A stretch of 64,000 bases of DNA from Pseudomonas sp. PSB18 (lineage in GTDB: Bacteria; Pseudomonadota; Gammaproteobacteria; Pseudomonadales; Pseudomonadaceae). A model generated the notes under the pieces. The model ran no database searches. It was not told the DNA's origin and saw only the letters and a list, made by a program, of their open reading frames with translations. Shown piece by piece: positions 19,059-27,649 of the stretch. Location of the stretch: the NCBI RefSeq assembly GCF_014596565.1, contig NZ_NOIN01000008.1, positions 1-64,000 on the forward strand, read 5' to 3'. Positions within the stretch are counted from its first letter, which is position 1. Every line of letters begins with the position of its first letter. Made by a program: the position numbers and the translations under genes.

Positions 19059-20593
19059 CGGGACGCTCCCGTATCGAACAGGCCGCGCCAGCCGTCGCAC
19101 AATGCCTGCTGCAGATCCGGAGGCGGTGGGCGATGCCCGTAGGCAATGTTTTGCCAGTGCAGGGTCAGGTTTTTACTGAATGCCAGCAGGTCTTCGTGCT
19201 GGAGCTGTTCAACGCGATGCAGCACCTGGCCTTCGGTATCGGCCGGTTTCAGGGCAACGCCGAACTGATGGTGCAACCGGCTGAGCAATGCCCGGTACAG
19301 CAGGCCCAGGGCATCACGGGGGTCGGTGCTCCATAACTGCTCGACGCGGGTCGCCACGTCGTCGGGCAGGCTTTCCTCGCGAATATCCAGGCCGAACATC
19401 CGAGGCGGTGCGGGCCGCTCCACCGTGGGCCGTTTGATCGGTCGGCGCTGACCCAGGGCCTGGAAGTTTTCACGATAGCGCCAGACCAGCCAGGCAATCG
19501 CCCCCGCCAGTGCGGCCCAGAGCAGGACCTGGATCAGCGCGGCGGCAGCGTCGTAGCGCTGACGGCCCAGCCATTGGAACAATGCCTTGAACCAGCCCGG
19601 TGTAGCCTTGGCTTCGGAGGGTTCGGCGGTGTCTTCGCCGAAACGATAACGGGTGACCGTTTCCGGATTCTTGAACGGCGGGGCTTCGAGGATCGCCTTG
19701 ATGCTGTCCCGGGAGGCCTCGCTGGTGAGGGGCTGATTGAGCAATCGCGGGCTGTCGGGGGCGATGCTGTCTTCGTCGGCCCAGGCCGGGGGCGCCGGCG
19801 GCAACAGGATCAGGGCCAGCAGCATCAGCGCAGGGGCTGCGCCGCTCAGGCGCTGGCGCAGTCGCCGGAACACCAGCTCGATGTCCCAGGCCTCGAGGAT
19901 CGTGCGCCGGTTCAGGTAGAGGCTGAAACCGCAGGCGACGTACACCGGTTCCCAGACGATCAGCAGCAGGGGATACAAGACGTTGACCAGGTGCTCGAAC
20001 CACAACCAGTCGTGCTCGGTCGCTGCGACCAGCTTTTGCCAATCCCAGTCCAGTTCGACCTGTTGCGGTATGAACATATAGAACAGGGCCATCAGGCCGA
20101 ACCACAAGACGGTTTCCAGGTGCACGCCGATCACGGTCAGCCATCGCGCCGCGCGTCCGTTGCGTTGCAGCAACACTTGCAGGCGTAGCGCTCGCGCATT
20201 CCCGGCGAGCCCTTCCAATTGCACCACCGGCATCAGGAAGCTGCGGCTCAGGCTCAGCCGCCGCCAGGTCAGGCTGGCGAACAACTGCGGCTTGAGCAGT
20301 GCAGGCCACTGGCGCAAGGCTTGTTTCAGGGTGGGTGTTTCACCAAACAGCGCCTTGGACAGGATGTACAGCGGCAAGCGGTCGAAGGCCGGCTTCAACC
20401 ACCAGAACACCAGCACCACCAGGGACGGCGAGTCCCATAGCAACAGGCACAGCAGCGCGTAGATCGGCAGCGTGACGATGGCCCAGCTGGTCATCAGCAG
20501 GCGTCTATGTTGCTGGCTCATCAGCACGCCCAGGTCCATGGCTTCCCAGGCGGTACGGGGACGGATGGCAACGGTGGCATCACTCAGCCGCAT
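19055..20593 (-). CDS. DUF4129 domain membrane protein
   Basis: Protein of 512 residues with several hydrophobic helices in the N-terminal 270 residues. A periplasmic-type linker follows, then another helix near 365, and a C-terminal DUF4129-like domain (ALGLLYRALLSRLHHQF). It overlaps SpoIIM upstream by 14 bases and the DUF4350 gene downstream by 4. DUF4129 is repeatedly found with DUF4350 and MoxR, and sometimes with transglutaminase modules. The function is unknown. Confidence 0.8.
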   Translation of the reverse strand: MRLSDATVAIRPRTAWEAMDLGVLMSQQHRRLLMTSWAIVTLPIYALLCLLLWDSPSLVVLVFWWLKPAFDRLPLYILSKALFGETPTLKQALRQWPALLKPQLFASLTWRRLSLSRSFLMPVVQLEGLAGNARALRLQVLLQRNGRAARWLTVIGVHLETVLWFGLMALFYMFIPQQVELDWDWQKLVAATEHDWLWFEHLVNVLYPLLLIVWEPVYVACGFSLYLNRRTILEAWDIELVFRRLRQRLSGAAPALMLLALILLPPAPPAWADEDSIAPDSPRLLNQPLTSEASRDSIKAILEAPPFKNPETVTRYRFGEDTAEPSEAKATPGWFKALFQWLGRQRYDAAAALIQVLLWAALAGAIAWLVWRYRENFQALGQRRPIKRPTVERPAPPRMFGLDIREESLPDDVATRVEQLWSTDPRDALGLLYRALLSRLHHQFGVALKPADTEGQVLHRVEQLQHEDLLAFSKNLTLHWQNIAYGHRPPPPDLQQALCDGWRGLFDTGASR

Positions 20594-21554
20594 GGCGTAT
20601 CCGTCCGGCAAACAGCAGGTAACTGACCACCAGCAGCCACAGCGAGGCACCGACCGTGTATTTGACGGCGGGCGTCGCGGTGCTGGAGGACCAATACGCT
20701 TCGATGAACGCGGCGAGGAGGAGGAACAGCATGACCCCGCCGATCATCGACACGCTTTTACCCGCGGCGAGCCGCAGGGCTTCGCCCCGGGTGAGGCGTC
20801 CCGGCGCGATCAATGCCCAGCCCAGTTGCAGGCCCGCGGCACCGGCCAGGGTAATGGCAGTGAGTTCGAAGGCGCCATGCCCGATCACGAACGACCAGAA
20901 CGTGCCTCCGGAACCGATCTGGGTCAGGTGCCCGGCGATCGCGCCAATGGTCAAGCCATTGAAGAACAGGAAGAAGGCGCTGCCCAGGCCAAACATCATG
21001 CCGCTGGCAAACGTCTGAAAAGCGATGCCGATGTTATGCATGATGTAGTAGCCGAACATGGCCCAGTCTTCGCTGGCCGCCCGTTCGATCGAGCGTCCCA
21101 GGTGGCCCGCGGTCGGGTCGTACATGCTGCGGATCTGGCTGATCTCTTCTGCATCCATCACGCTGTAGACAAGGTCCGGAAACAGATAGACCAGCAGCCC
21201 GATGCCGACCAGGCTGCCGAGGAACATCAGGCTGGCAGCCAGCACGAACCGCCATTGTTCACGGACCAGGCGGGGAAAGCCGGCCAGGATGAACCCCGAA
21301 AGGCTGGCCGACGGCCGGCTGCGGTCACGGTAGAGTTGCTGGTGACCGCGTAGCGCAAGCTGTTGCAAGGAATCCACCAGCAGGCTGCTGTAGCCTCGCG
21401 CCTGGGCCAGCGCCAGATGTTGGCAAAGCCGACGGTAGGCGTGGGGAAAATCGCTGCTCTGGGGCACATTGCGGCTGCGCTCCAGTTGATCGAGCTGCCG
21501 GGACAGCTGCTCCCATCCCCCTTGGTGACGACTCTCGAACAGGCTTTGCTTCAT
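20580..21554 (-). CDS. SpoIIM family membrane protein
   Basis: Protein of 324 residues with about six hydrophobic helices and the SpoIIM (stage II sporulation M) pattern, including FFNGLTIGAIAGHL and HGAFELTAITLAGAAGL. In non-sporulating proteobacteria this family accompanies RDD, DUF4129 and MoxR genes and has no sporulation role. The GHGAFE segment inside a helix is the most conserved feature visible. It overlaps the RDD gene by 4 bases. Confidence 0.85.
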   Translation of the reverse strand: MKQSLFESRHQGGWEQLSRQLDQLERSRNVPQSSDFPHAYRRLCQHLALAQARGYSSLLVDSLQQLALRGHQQLYRDRSRPSASLSGFILAGFPRLVREQWRFVLAASLMFLGSLVGIGLLVYLFPDLVYSVMDAEEISQIRSMYDPTAGHLGRSIERAASEDWAMFGYYIMHNIGIAFQTFASGMMFGLGSAFFLFFNGLTIGAIAGHLTQIGSGGTFWSFVIGHGAFELTAITLAGAAGLQLGWALIAPGRLTRGEALRLAAGKSVSMIGGVMLFLLLAAFIEAYWSSSTATPAVKYTVGASLWLLVVSYLLFAGRIRHAAE

Positions 21555-22276
21555 GTCGGCCCCAGCAGGCCGCGGGCGATGCCATTGAGCTCGGCCACGG
21601 CGCGCGGTGGCTGGACGTTCAGTGGCGCGGCCAGGATGGCGGCCAGTTCGTTGACCCGGGCCTCGGAAAGCTCGGCCTGACGCTCGGCAAAACCCAGCAC
21701 CGCACGTTGCTCGTTCAGGCTCAGGACAAAGGGCGGACGTACCGGCAGTGCCAATGGCAATGCGGGGCGCTTGACCGGTTGCTCGCGATACACCACCAGC
21801 GTGCCGGCCGCCAGGTCGCCCAGGCGTTTGAACGCCGGGTGCTGCAGGCAACTGATCGCCCCGAAGGTGTAGCCGAAGGGCAGCATGTCGACGAAACGCA
21901 GCAGGTTACGGATCAGCGAGGCGGACCAGCCGATGGGACGGCCGTCGTCTTGGACCACCCGCAACCCCATCATTTGCTTGCCGGGAGAGCAGCCCTGGCG
22001 CAGTACCTCGAACAGCACCATGTACCACCAACTGACCACGAACAGCAGGATGGAGCCGAGGCCGATGCCTAGGTCACCGAAAAATGCGAGGATGCCGAAC
22101 AGAAACCCCAGGATCAGCCCCCGTATCCCCAGGTCGATGGCAAAAGCTAGTGCGCGGGGCATCAACCCGGCCGGGCGCAGTGGCAAGTCGATCCCTTCGG
22201 GCGTCTCGACCTGATACCGCGTGTCCAGTGGCGGGGGCAGCGTCGCGGTCCTTTGCAGTGCTGGTGTCTCGAGCAT
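21551..22276 (-). CDS. RDD family membrane protein, first gene of the MoxR operon
   Basis: Protein of 241 residues. The RDD domain has R-A-L-A-F-A-I-D-L in the first helix (about residues 44-52) and a second helix pair (FLFGILAFFGDLGIG; ILLFVVSWWYMVLFEVL), followed by QGCSPGKQMMGLRVV, the hallmark second motif. RDD proteins are small membrane proteins, some with transport roles. As first gene of the operon it should carry the promoter in the gap to sbcB, a divergent region of about 190 bases. An ATG 12 codons upstream (22312) is an alternative start. Confidence 0.85.
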   Translation of the reverse strand: MLETPALQRTATLPPPLDTRYQVETPEGIDLPLRPAGLMPRALAFAIDLGIRGLILGFLFGILAFFGDLGIGLGSILLFVVSWWYMVLFEVLRQGCSPGKQMMGLRVVQDDGRPIGWSASLIRNLLRFVDMLPFGYTFGAISCLQHPAFKRLGDLAAGTLVVYREQPVKRPALPLALPVRPPFVLSLNEQRAVLGFAERQAELSEARVNELAAILAAPLNVQPPRAVAELNGIARGLLGPT

Positions 22277-22462
22277 GGGCAACCTGAGTGATGGGCCGGT
22301 TCGAACGTTCAATCCCGGCAGATGCTAGCAGCCTTCGTGCGGGCAAACGATACAACTGTGTATGTCATTTTATGGATCGTGACGTGATTCAATCCGTCGA
22401 CCCCTGGCCGAAGCCGGGTGGGACCCCCTAGACTTCGCCAGTCTTTTGCCCAGGAACAGCCC

Positions 22463-23890
22463 GTGACCTCCATCTTCTGGTACGACTACGAAACCACCGG
22501 CATCGATCCCCGTTGCGACCGGCCCTTGCAGGTGGCGGGCATCCGTACCGATTTCGAGCTCAATGAAATCGACGAACCGGTGAACCTGTATTGCCGGCCG
22601 AGCGATGACATCCTGCCCCATCCGGCGGCTTGTGCGATTACGGGCATCACCCCGACCTGCCTGGCTGAAAAGGGCTTGAGCGAAGCCGATTTCATGACCC
22701 GTGTCCACCAGCAACTGGCCGCGCCCGGTACCTGTGGCGCCGGCTATAACACCCTGCGTTTCGACGATGAAATGACCCGCTACAGCCTCTATCGGAATTT
22801 TTTCGACCCGTATGCGCGGGAATGGCAGGGAGGCAACAGCCGTTGGGACTTGATCGACCTGGTACGCGCGGCCTATGCGCTACGCCCCGATGGTATTGCC
22901 TGGCCGCAAGAAGATGGCCGGGTCACCCTCAAGCTCGAGCGCCTGACCGCCGCCAATGGTATCGACCATGGCCAGGCCCACGATGCGTTGTCGGACGTGC
23001 GCGCAACGATTGCCCTGGCTCGACTGATCCGCCAGAAGCAGCCACGGCTCTACGACTGGTTGTTCCAATTGCGCAGTAAACAGAAGGTGATGGACCAGGT
23101 TCGCCTGTTGCAGCCAATGGTGCATGTTTCCGGGCGTTTCTCGGCCGCTCGAAACTACATCGGTGTGGTTTTGCCGCTGGCCTGGCATCCGAAGAACCGC
23201 AATGCCCTGATTGTCTGCGACTTGCACCTGGATCCCCAAGGCTTGTTGGACCACGATGCGGACATCTTGCGGCAACGTTTATATACCCGCCGGGACGAAC
23301 TGCTCGAGGGCGAGTTGCCGGTGCCTCTCAAACTCATTCATATCAACAAATGTCCGGTGGTCGCACCGTTGTCGGTGCTGCGTGCCGAGGATCGGCAGCG
23401 ACTGCAACTGGACATGGATGGACTGCAGCAACGGGCATTGCAGCTAACTGATGCCCAGCAAGTTTGGCAGGATAAACTTCAGGCTATTTATGGTCGCGAG
23501 GATTTCACGGCCAGCGAGGACCCCGAGCAACAGTTATACACAGGCTTCCTCGGTGATCGCGATCGGCGTTTATGTGAACAAGTCCGCATGGCGGACCCGG
23601 CTCATTTGGCGCAAGAGCGCTGGCCTTTCGATGATGAACGTTTGCCGGAATTATTGTTCCGGTATCGCGCACGCAACTTTCCAGATACGTTGAATGCCGA
23701 AGAGCAGGGGCGTTGGAAGCTGTTCTGTCAGCAACGCCTGTCATCACCGCAATGGGGCGCACCTAATACCCTGGAAAGTTTTGATGAAGCGATGGGAGAG
23801 TGGCTGGCGCTTTCCACGCCATTGCAGCGGGAGGTGCTTCTGGAGTGGCAGGGTTACAGCCAGCAACTGCGCAAACGTTTAAGCCTTTGA
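22463..23890 (+). CDS. sbcB: Exodeoxyribonuclease I
   Basis: Protein of 475 residues, the same length as E. coli ExoI. The exonuclease motif I YDYETTGIDP lies at residues 7-16 and gives the catalytic Asp and Glu. AHDALSDVRAT near residues 173-183 holds the last catalytic His/Asp. The SH3-like and C-terminal helical regions follow. It degrades single-stranded DNA 3' to 5' in recombination and mismatch repair. The GTG start at 22463 has CAGGA upstream and begins right at the conserved domain. It is monocistronic, with a shared bidirectional terminator facing mvaT. Confidence 0.95.
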   Translation: MTSIFWYDYETTGIDPRCDRPLQVAGIRTDFELNEIDEPVNLYCRPSDDILPHPAACAITGITPTCLAEKGLSEADFMTRVHQQLAAPGTCGAGYNTLRFDDEMTRYSLYRNFFDPYAREWQGGNSRWDLIDLVRAAYALRPDGIAWPQEDGRVTLKLERLTAANGIDHGQAHDALSDVRATIALARLIRQKQPRLYDWLFQLRSKQKVMDQVRLLQPMVHVSGRFSAARNYIGVVLPLAWHPKNRNALIVCDLHLDPQGLLDHDADILRQRLYTRRDELLEGELPVPLKLIHINKCPVVAPLSVLRAEDRQRLQLDMDGLQQRALQLTDAQQVWQDKLQAIYGREDFTASEDPEQQLYTGFLGDRDRRLCEQVRMADPAHLAQERWPFDDERLPELLFRYRARNFPDTLNAEEQGRWKLFCQQRLSSPQWGAPNTLESFDEAMGEWLALSTPLQREVLLEWQGYSQQLRKRLSL

Positions 23891-23922
23891 GCGGCAATGA
23901 AGTGAAAAAACCACAGGCATGA

Positions 23923-23948
23923 AAAACGCCAGCAATGGCTGGCGTTTT
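23923..23948. terminator. Bidirectional terminator between sbcB and mvaT
   Basis: The inverted repeat CGCCAGC-AATG-GCTGGCG is flanked by AAAA on the left and TTTT on the right, so it can terminate both convergent genes. Confidence 0.85.
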
Positions 23949-23981
23949 GTGTGCGTAGAGAACGCTGAAACCCGACGAGGC

Positions 23982-24362
23982 TTAGCCCAGCAGGGTTGCC
24001 CAGCCTTCAACCACGTCACCGCCCCACTTGGCTTTCCACTCTTTCAGAGTCTTGTGGTTGCCACCTTTGGTTTCGATGACTTCGCCGTTGTGCGGGTTTT
24101 TGTATTGCTTAACTTTGCGGGCGCGTTTGGTGCCGGTAGTTTTCACGGCGCCGCCACGAGGTGCTTTACCCGACTTGGATTCTGGATCCAGCAGGGCAAT
24201 GATGTCGCGCAGGGACTTGGAATATTCGCCCATCAGAGTGCGCAGTTTGCCTTCGAATTCCAATTCTTTTTGCAATTTATCGTCTTTGGACAGGTCGGCC
24301 AGACGCTGTTGCAGTTCTTCAATGGCTTGTTTTGTAGCGTTGTATTCAGTGATCAAGGACAT
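23982..24362 (-). CDS. mvaT: MvaT, H-NS family xenogeneic silencer
   Basis: Protein of 126 residues, very close to P. aeruginosa MvaT. An N-terminal coiled coil serves oligomerisation (MSLITEYNATKQAIEELQQ onward). A basic linker follows, then the C-terminal DNA-binding domain with the KGGNHKTLKEWKAKWG motif, which inserts an AT-pincer into the minor groove. It silences AT-rich acquired genes and acts with MvaU and other paralogues. It is relevant here because the AT-richer right end of the window and possibly the Tc locus are the kind of DNA it controls. The start was chosen at MSLITEYN by family comparison. Confidence 0.95.
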   Translation of the reverse strand: MSLITEYNATKQAIEELQQRLADLSKDDKLQKELEFEGKLRTLMGEYSKSLRDIIALLDPESKSGKAPRGGAVKTTGTKRARKVKQYKNPHNGEVIETKGGNHKTLKEWKAKWGGDVVEGWATLLG

Positions 24363-24409
24363 GGGGACTACCTTATGTAGGACGCTGCGGACAAGGAGAC
24401 AGTGTGGCA

Positions 24410-24438
24410 ATAGTAATCAGACAGTTTCATCAAGTAAA
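24410..24438 (-). promoter_or_regulatory. Candidate sigma-70 promoter of mvaT
   Basis: Reading the minus strand, TTTACT and TACTAT hexamers are separated by 17 bases, about 50 bases before the mvaT start and inside an AT-rich gap. The match is moderate. Confidence 0.4.
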
Positions 24439-24655
24439 CATTTAAGCAGGCTTTTATTTAATTACTTAGTACCAGGCCACAGAAAAGGGCCTTGCAGTTA
24501 AATACCCTCACGGGTTTCACATCCGCTCACAATATAAGCGCTTGCCCCGGACCCGCCCCGCTCGCTGCCCGAAGGGGGCCGGCCTGTCATCAATACTGCA
24601 GTTTTGCGGCGTAATGGCTAGAATGGCCGCCTTTGCGAAGTTCTGGAGTTCCCTA

Positions 24656-25504
24656 ATGCGCACTTTTCGGCTGGTGATTGCTTGCCCGGACCGCGTCGGT
24701 ATCGTTGCTAAAGTCAGTAACTTTCTGGCGTCCCATAACGGTTGGATCACTGAAGCAAGCCATCACTCGGACAATCAGAGCGGCTGGTTTTTCATGCGTC
24801 ACGAGATTCGGGCCGACTCGCTGCCCTTTGGCATCGAGGCTTTCCGCGAGGCGTTCGCGCCCATTGCCGAAGAATTCTCGATGGACTGGCGTATCACCGA
24901 CACCGCGCAGAAAAAACGTGTGGTGCTGATGGCCAGTCGTGAGTCTCACTGTCTGGCAGACCTGTTGCACCGCTGGCACAGCGACGAGCTCGACTGTGAC
25001 ATCGCCTGTGTGATTTCCAACCATGACGACTTGCGCAGCATGGTGGAGTGGCACGGCATCCCGTACTACCACGTACCGGTCAACCCGCAGGACAAGCAGC
25101 CGGCGTTCGCTGAAGTCTCGCGGCTGGTCAAGCAGCACGATGCCGAAGTGGTGGTGCTCGCCCGTTACATGCAGATCCTGCCGCCGGACCTGTGCAGCGA
25201 ATACGCCCACAAGGTCATCAACATCCACCACAGCTTCCTGCCGTCGTTCGTCGGTGCCAAGCCCTACCACCAGGCCTCGATGCGAGGCGTGAAGCTGATT
25301 GGTGCCACTTGCCACTACGTGACCGAAGAGCTGGACGCCGGCCCGATCATCGAGCAGGACGTGGTGCGCGTCAGCCACAGCGACAGCATCGAAGACATGG
25401 TGCGTTTCGGCCGCGACGTGGAGAAGATGGTGCTGGCTCGGGGCTTGCGTTATCACCTTGAAGACCGGGTATTGGTGCACGGCAACAAGACTGTGGTGTT
25501 CTGA
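24656..25504 (+). CDS. purU: Formyltetrahydrofolate deformylase
   Basis: Protein of 282 residues. An N-terminal ACT domain (about 1-80, FRLVIACPDRVGIVAKVS) senses metabolites. The C-terminal formyltransferase-fold domain holds the catalytic Asn/His in INIHHSFLPSF and the Asp in EELDAGPIIEQ. It hydrolyses 10-formyl-THF to formate and THF, balancing one-carbon pools. The ATG at 24656 has CTGGAG upstream; the longer frame would add a run with no family resemblance. Pseudomonads have several purU paralogues, so this copy may not be the only one. Confidence 0.93.
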   Translation: MRTFRLVIACPDRVGIVAKVSNFLASHNGWITEASHHSDNQSGWFFMRHEIRADSLPFGIEAFREAFAPIAEEFSMDWRITDTAQKKRVVLMASRESHCLADLLHRWHSDELDCDIACVISNHDDLRSMVEWHGIPYYHVPVNPQDKQPAFAEVSRLVKQHDAEVVVLARYMQILPPDLCSEYAHKVINIHHSFLPSFVGAKPYHQASMRGVKLIGATCHYVTEELDAGPIIEQDVVRVSHSDSIEDMVRFGRDVEKMVLARGLRYHLEDRVLVHGNKTVVF

Positions 25505-25546
25505 CCACCGGGCCTGCCGGGCGTCCAGCTGGATAGGTCACAACCC

Positions 25547-25637
25547 GTGGGAGCCGAGCTTGCTCGCGATGGCGGCAGATCAGCAACATATTTGTTGACT
25601 GACATACCGCTATCGCGAGCAAGCTCGGCTCCCACAG
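25547..25637. repeat. REP pair (GAGC-type variant)
   Basis: Inverted copies of GTGGGAGCCGAGCTTGCTCG lie about 50 bases apart, downstream of purU. Confidence 0.85.
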
Positions 25638-25684
25638 GGGCGCTTGATCTTTAACTGATGGGCATTAGCTTGTAGAGGTCTTTC

Positions 25685-25861
25685 ATGAGGCATGCCATGA
25701 CCGATCCACTGGACAAAGCCACCTCCAAGGCCCCGGCCACCCTCGGTGAGGGTTGCCTGAGCCGCTATGATCCCGAAGAGCTGGGGCCGGAGGACGGCAC
25801 GGAGTTTCCGGACGCCGCCGAACTGTGGAAACAGACCCATCCCCAGGACGATGCCGAGTAG
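25685..25861 (+). CDS. Small acidic hypothetical protein
   Basis: Short frame of 58 codons, or 54 from the second ATG at 25697, which has AGG nine bases upstream. The product is acidic (ending HPQDDAE), soluble, with no motif I recognise. It lies between a REP pair and the convergent LPG-synthase-TM gene. Codon third positions look GC-rich, as in real Pseudomonas genes. I suspect a conserved Pseudomonas small protein, but no function can be given. Confidence 0.55.
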   Translation: MRHAMTDPLDKATSKAPATLGEGCLSRYDPEELGPEDGTEFPDAAELWKQTHPQDDAE

Positions 25862-25873
25862 GCATCGACCGCT

Positions 25874-26869
25874 TCAAGCCTCTCTGAGCTTCATCAGCTT
25901 CTTGATCAACGGACGGCCCACCATCAGGAAAAACACCGGCCCGCCCGCTACCAGATAAAAGTAGTAGGTCACCGCCCGCCAGATCAGGATCGCCGCCGCA
26001 GCGGTGGACTTGCCCACCATCGGCGCCAGCAAGGCGGCCGATGTCACCTCCGCCGCTCCGGCGCCGCCGGGCAACAGGCTGAATTGTCCCGCGCTGAGGG
26101 ACAGCATCTGGATCAGGAAACTCCAGGCCCATTGCAGATCAGCGCCCAGCCCTTTCAAGGCCAGGTACAACACGCTATAGCGCAGGGCCCAATGCAGGCA
26201 CGTCAGGCCGAAGACCTGGAGGAGCGTCTGCCGTGGCAATTTCAGCGTCGCGGTAAACGCTGCCAGGAAATGCAGGATCTTGCGCCCCCAGCGGCGGCGG
26301 GTACTGGCCTTGACACGCAAATGTCGCAGCAGCCTGGCGCCCAGCAGGATCAGCCGGCGATGATAGCGAGCCATCAGCGCACAGCCGATCAACCCGGCAA
26401 ACAGCGAAAGCGCGCTCAGCGCCAGCATCGACTCCATGCGCTGGCTGAGATTCTGGAACAGCGCGTACAGCAGGATGCCCACCAGGGCGCAGAGGAAGAA
26501 CAGCAGGTCGCTCAACTGGTCCATGGCGAACACCGCGCTGGCGTGGGCCGGGCGCACGCCGTTACGGGCCAGCAATGCCATCAGGGTCAACGGCCCACCA
26601 CTGCCGCCGGGCGTCGCGCACATGGCGAACTCGGTGGACATCACCACGCCGATGCTCTTCAGTCCACCGATGCACTCACGTTGCTCACCCAGCAGCAGGC
26701 GCAGGCGCACGGAATTCAGCGCCCAGCAGAGCCCGATCATGCCCAGCATGCCCAATAGCAAGGACAAGGGGAAACGCTGCACCCGTGACCACATTTCCCC
26801 GCCCCCCACCAGCAGCGGTACCAACAGCGCCGTGAGCAGCGCCGCAGCCAGCCAGATCAGCCGTTTCAT
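25874..26869 (-). CDS. Lysylphosphatidylglycerol synthase TM-region (YbhN/UPF0104) family protein
   Basis: Protein of 331 residues with about eight hydrophobic helices and the family pattern CATPGGSGGPLTL and SLLPGGAGAAEVTSAALL. This is the flippase-like membrane half of MprF, without the aminoacyl-transferase half. In this family it is thought to move lipids across the inner membrane. It is the last gene of a three-gene operon: the deacetylase stop overlaps its start by 4 bases. That arrangement suggests it moves a lipid or lipid-linked glycan made by the two preceding enzymes (inference). Confidence 0.85.
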   Translation of the reverse strand: MKRLIWLAAALLTALLVPLLVGGGEMWSRVQRFPLSLLLGMLGMIGLCWALNSVRLRLLLGEQRECIGGLKSIGVVMSTEFAMCATPGGSGGPLTLMALLARNGVRPAHASAVFAMDQLSDLLFFLCALVGILLYALFQNLSQRMESMLALSALSLFAGLIGCALMARYHRRLILLGARLLRHLRVKASTRRRWGRKILHFLAAFTATLKLPRQTLLQVFGLTCLHWALRYSVLYLALKGLGADLQWAWSFLIQMLSLSAGQFSLLPGGAGAAEVTSAALLAPMVGKSTAAAAILIWRAVTYYFYLVAGGPVFFLMVGRPLIKKLMKLREA

Positions 26870-27633
26870 GCGGCGCGACTGACCCGCAGGCCTTGGGTGG
26901 CCAGCCAGTCGATCTTGGTCATCGGTACGCGACCGTCATTGAGCAGGCGCTTGAGGGTGCATAGCCAATAATTCCGGGAAAACCCATGGCGCATGTCTAC
27001 CGGGTGCAGGCCCAGGCGGATCACCGGCGCTTGGCGCCAACGCTGCTCGCGTTGGTCGCTGAGCACTTTCGACAAACCACGGCGCCAGGCGCTGCGGGCG
27101 CTCCAGACCAGCCCCGGGGCGTCGATGGGGGTGAAGTCAGGCAGGCGATACAGGTGCTGGGTATCGCTGGTGTAACTCAACGGCAACTGGCGCAAGGCCT
27201 GGCGCGTGCCTTCGCTCATCAGCCAGGCCGGGGCGACGAAACCCTCCAGCGGCCACTGGTAACGCTCAAAGGTTTCGATACCGGCGCGCAGGCGGGCGAG
27301 GGCAGCTTCTTCGGACAGGCCGTAGAATTCACCCTCATGGGTATAGACCCGGCGCATGAACCATTCCCTGGGGTGGAGGGCCGGCGGACCGTCGTCGCAA
27401 TGGTAATAGCCGTGCAACACCAATTCATCGCCACGCTCGACCCGGCTGTCGAGCAGGCGCCGGAAGTCCGGATGATCGTCCAGCGCGTTGGTGTGATGGA
27501 AGTCCGGCACCACCAGCCAGGTCATCGGCACGTGACCGAGCGCGTCGACGGCTTCGACGAAGGGCTGGTAGTCGGGCCAGGTTTGCGGGGCCACGTCGTG
27601 CAGTACCAGTAATACACTGGGCGAGTGATTCAT
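26866..27633 (-). CDS. DUF2334 family polysaccharide deacetylase-like protein
   Basis: Protein of 255 residues. It begins with LLVLHDVAPQTW, the DUF2334 hallmark holding the first metal-binding Asp, and continues with HGYYHCDDG for the second metal motif (H-x3-H form) and RLGLHPVDMRH near the end. The NodB-like fold removes acyl groups from glycans or lipids. The start at MNHSPS (27633) gives a 9-base spacing to GAGG; an ATG two codons upstream is possible. It overlaps the LPG-synthase-TM gene by 4 bases and follows the glycosyltransferase by 16. Confidence 0.82.
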   Translation of the reverse strand: MNHSPSVLLVLHDVAPQTWPDYQPFVEAVDALGHVPMTWLVVPDFHHTNALDDHPDFRRLLDSRVERGDELVLHGYYHCDDGPPALHPREWFMRRVYTHEGEFYGLSEEAALARLRAGIETFERYQWPLEGFVAPAWLMSEGTRQALRQLPLSYTSDTQHLYRLPDFTPIDAPGLVWSARSAWRRGLSKVLSDQREQRWRQAPVIRLGLHPVDMRHGFSRNYWLCTLKRLLNDGRVPMTKIDWLATQGLRVSRAA

Positions 27634-27649
27634 CGGCATGGACCTCGTC

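Noticed and set aside
16912..19142. Plus-strand long frames opposite moxR and the DUF4350 gene
   Set aside because: The minus-strand genes carry clear Walker and membrane motifs and 4-base overlaps; the plus frames are His/Gln/Gly-rich shadows.
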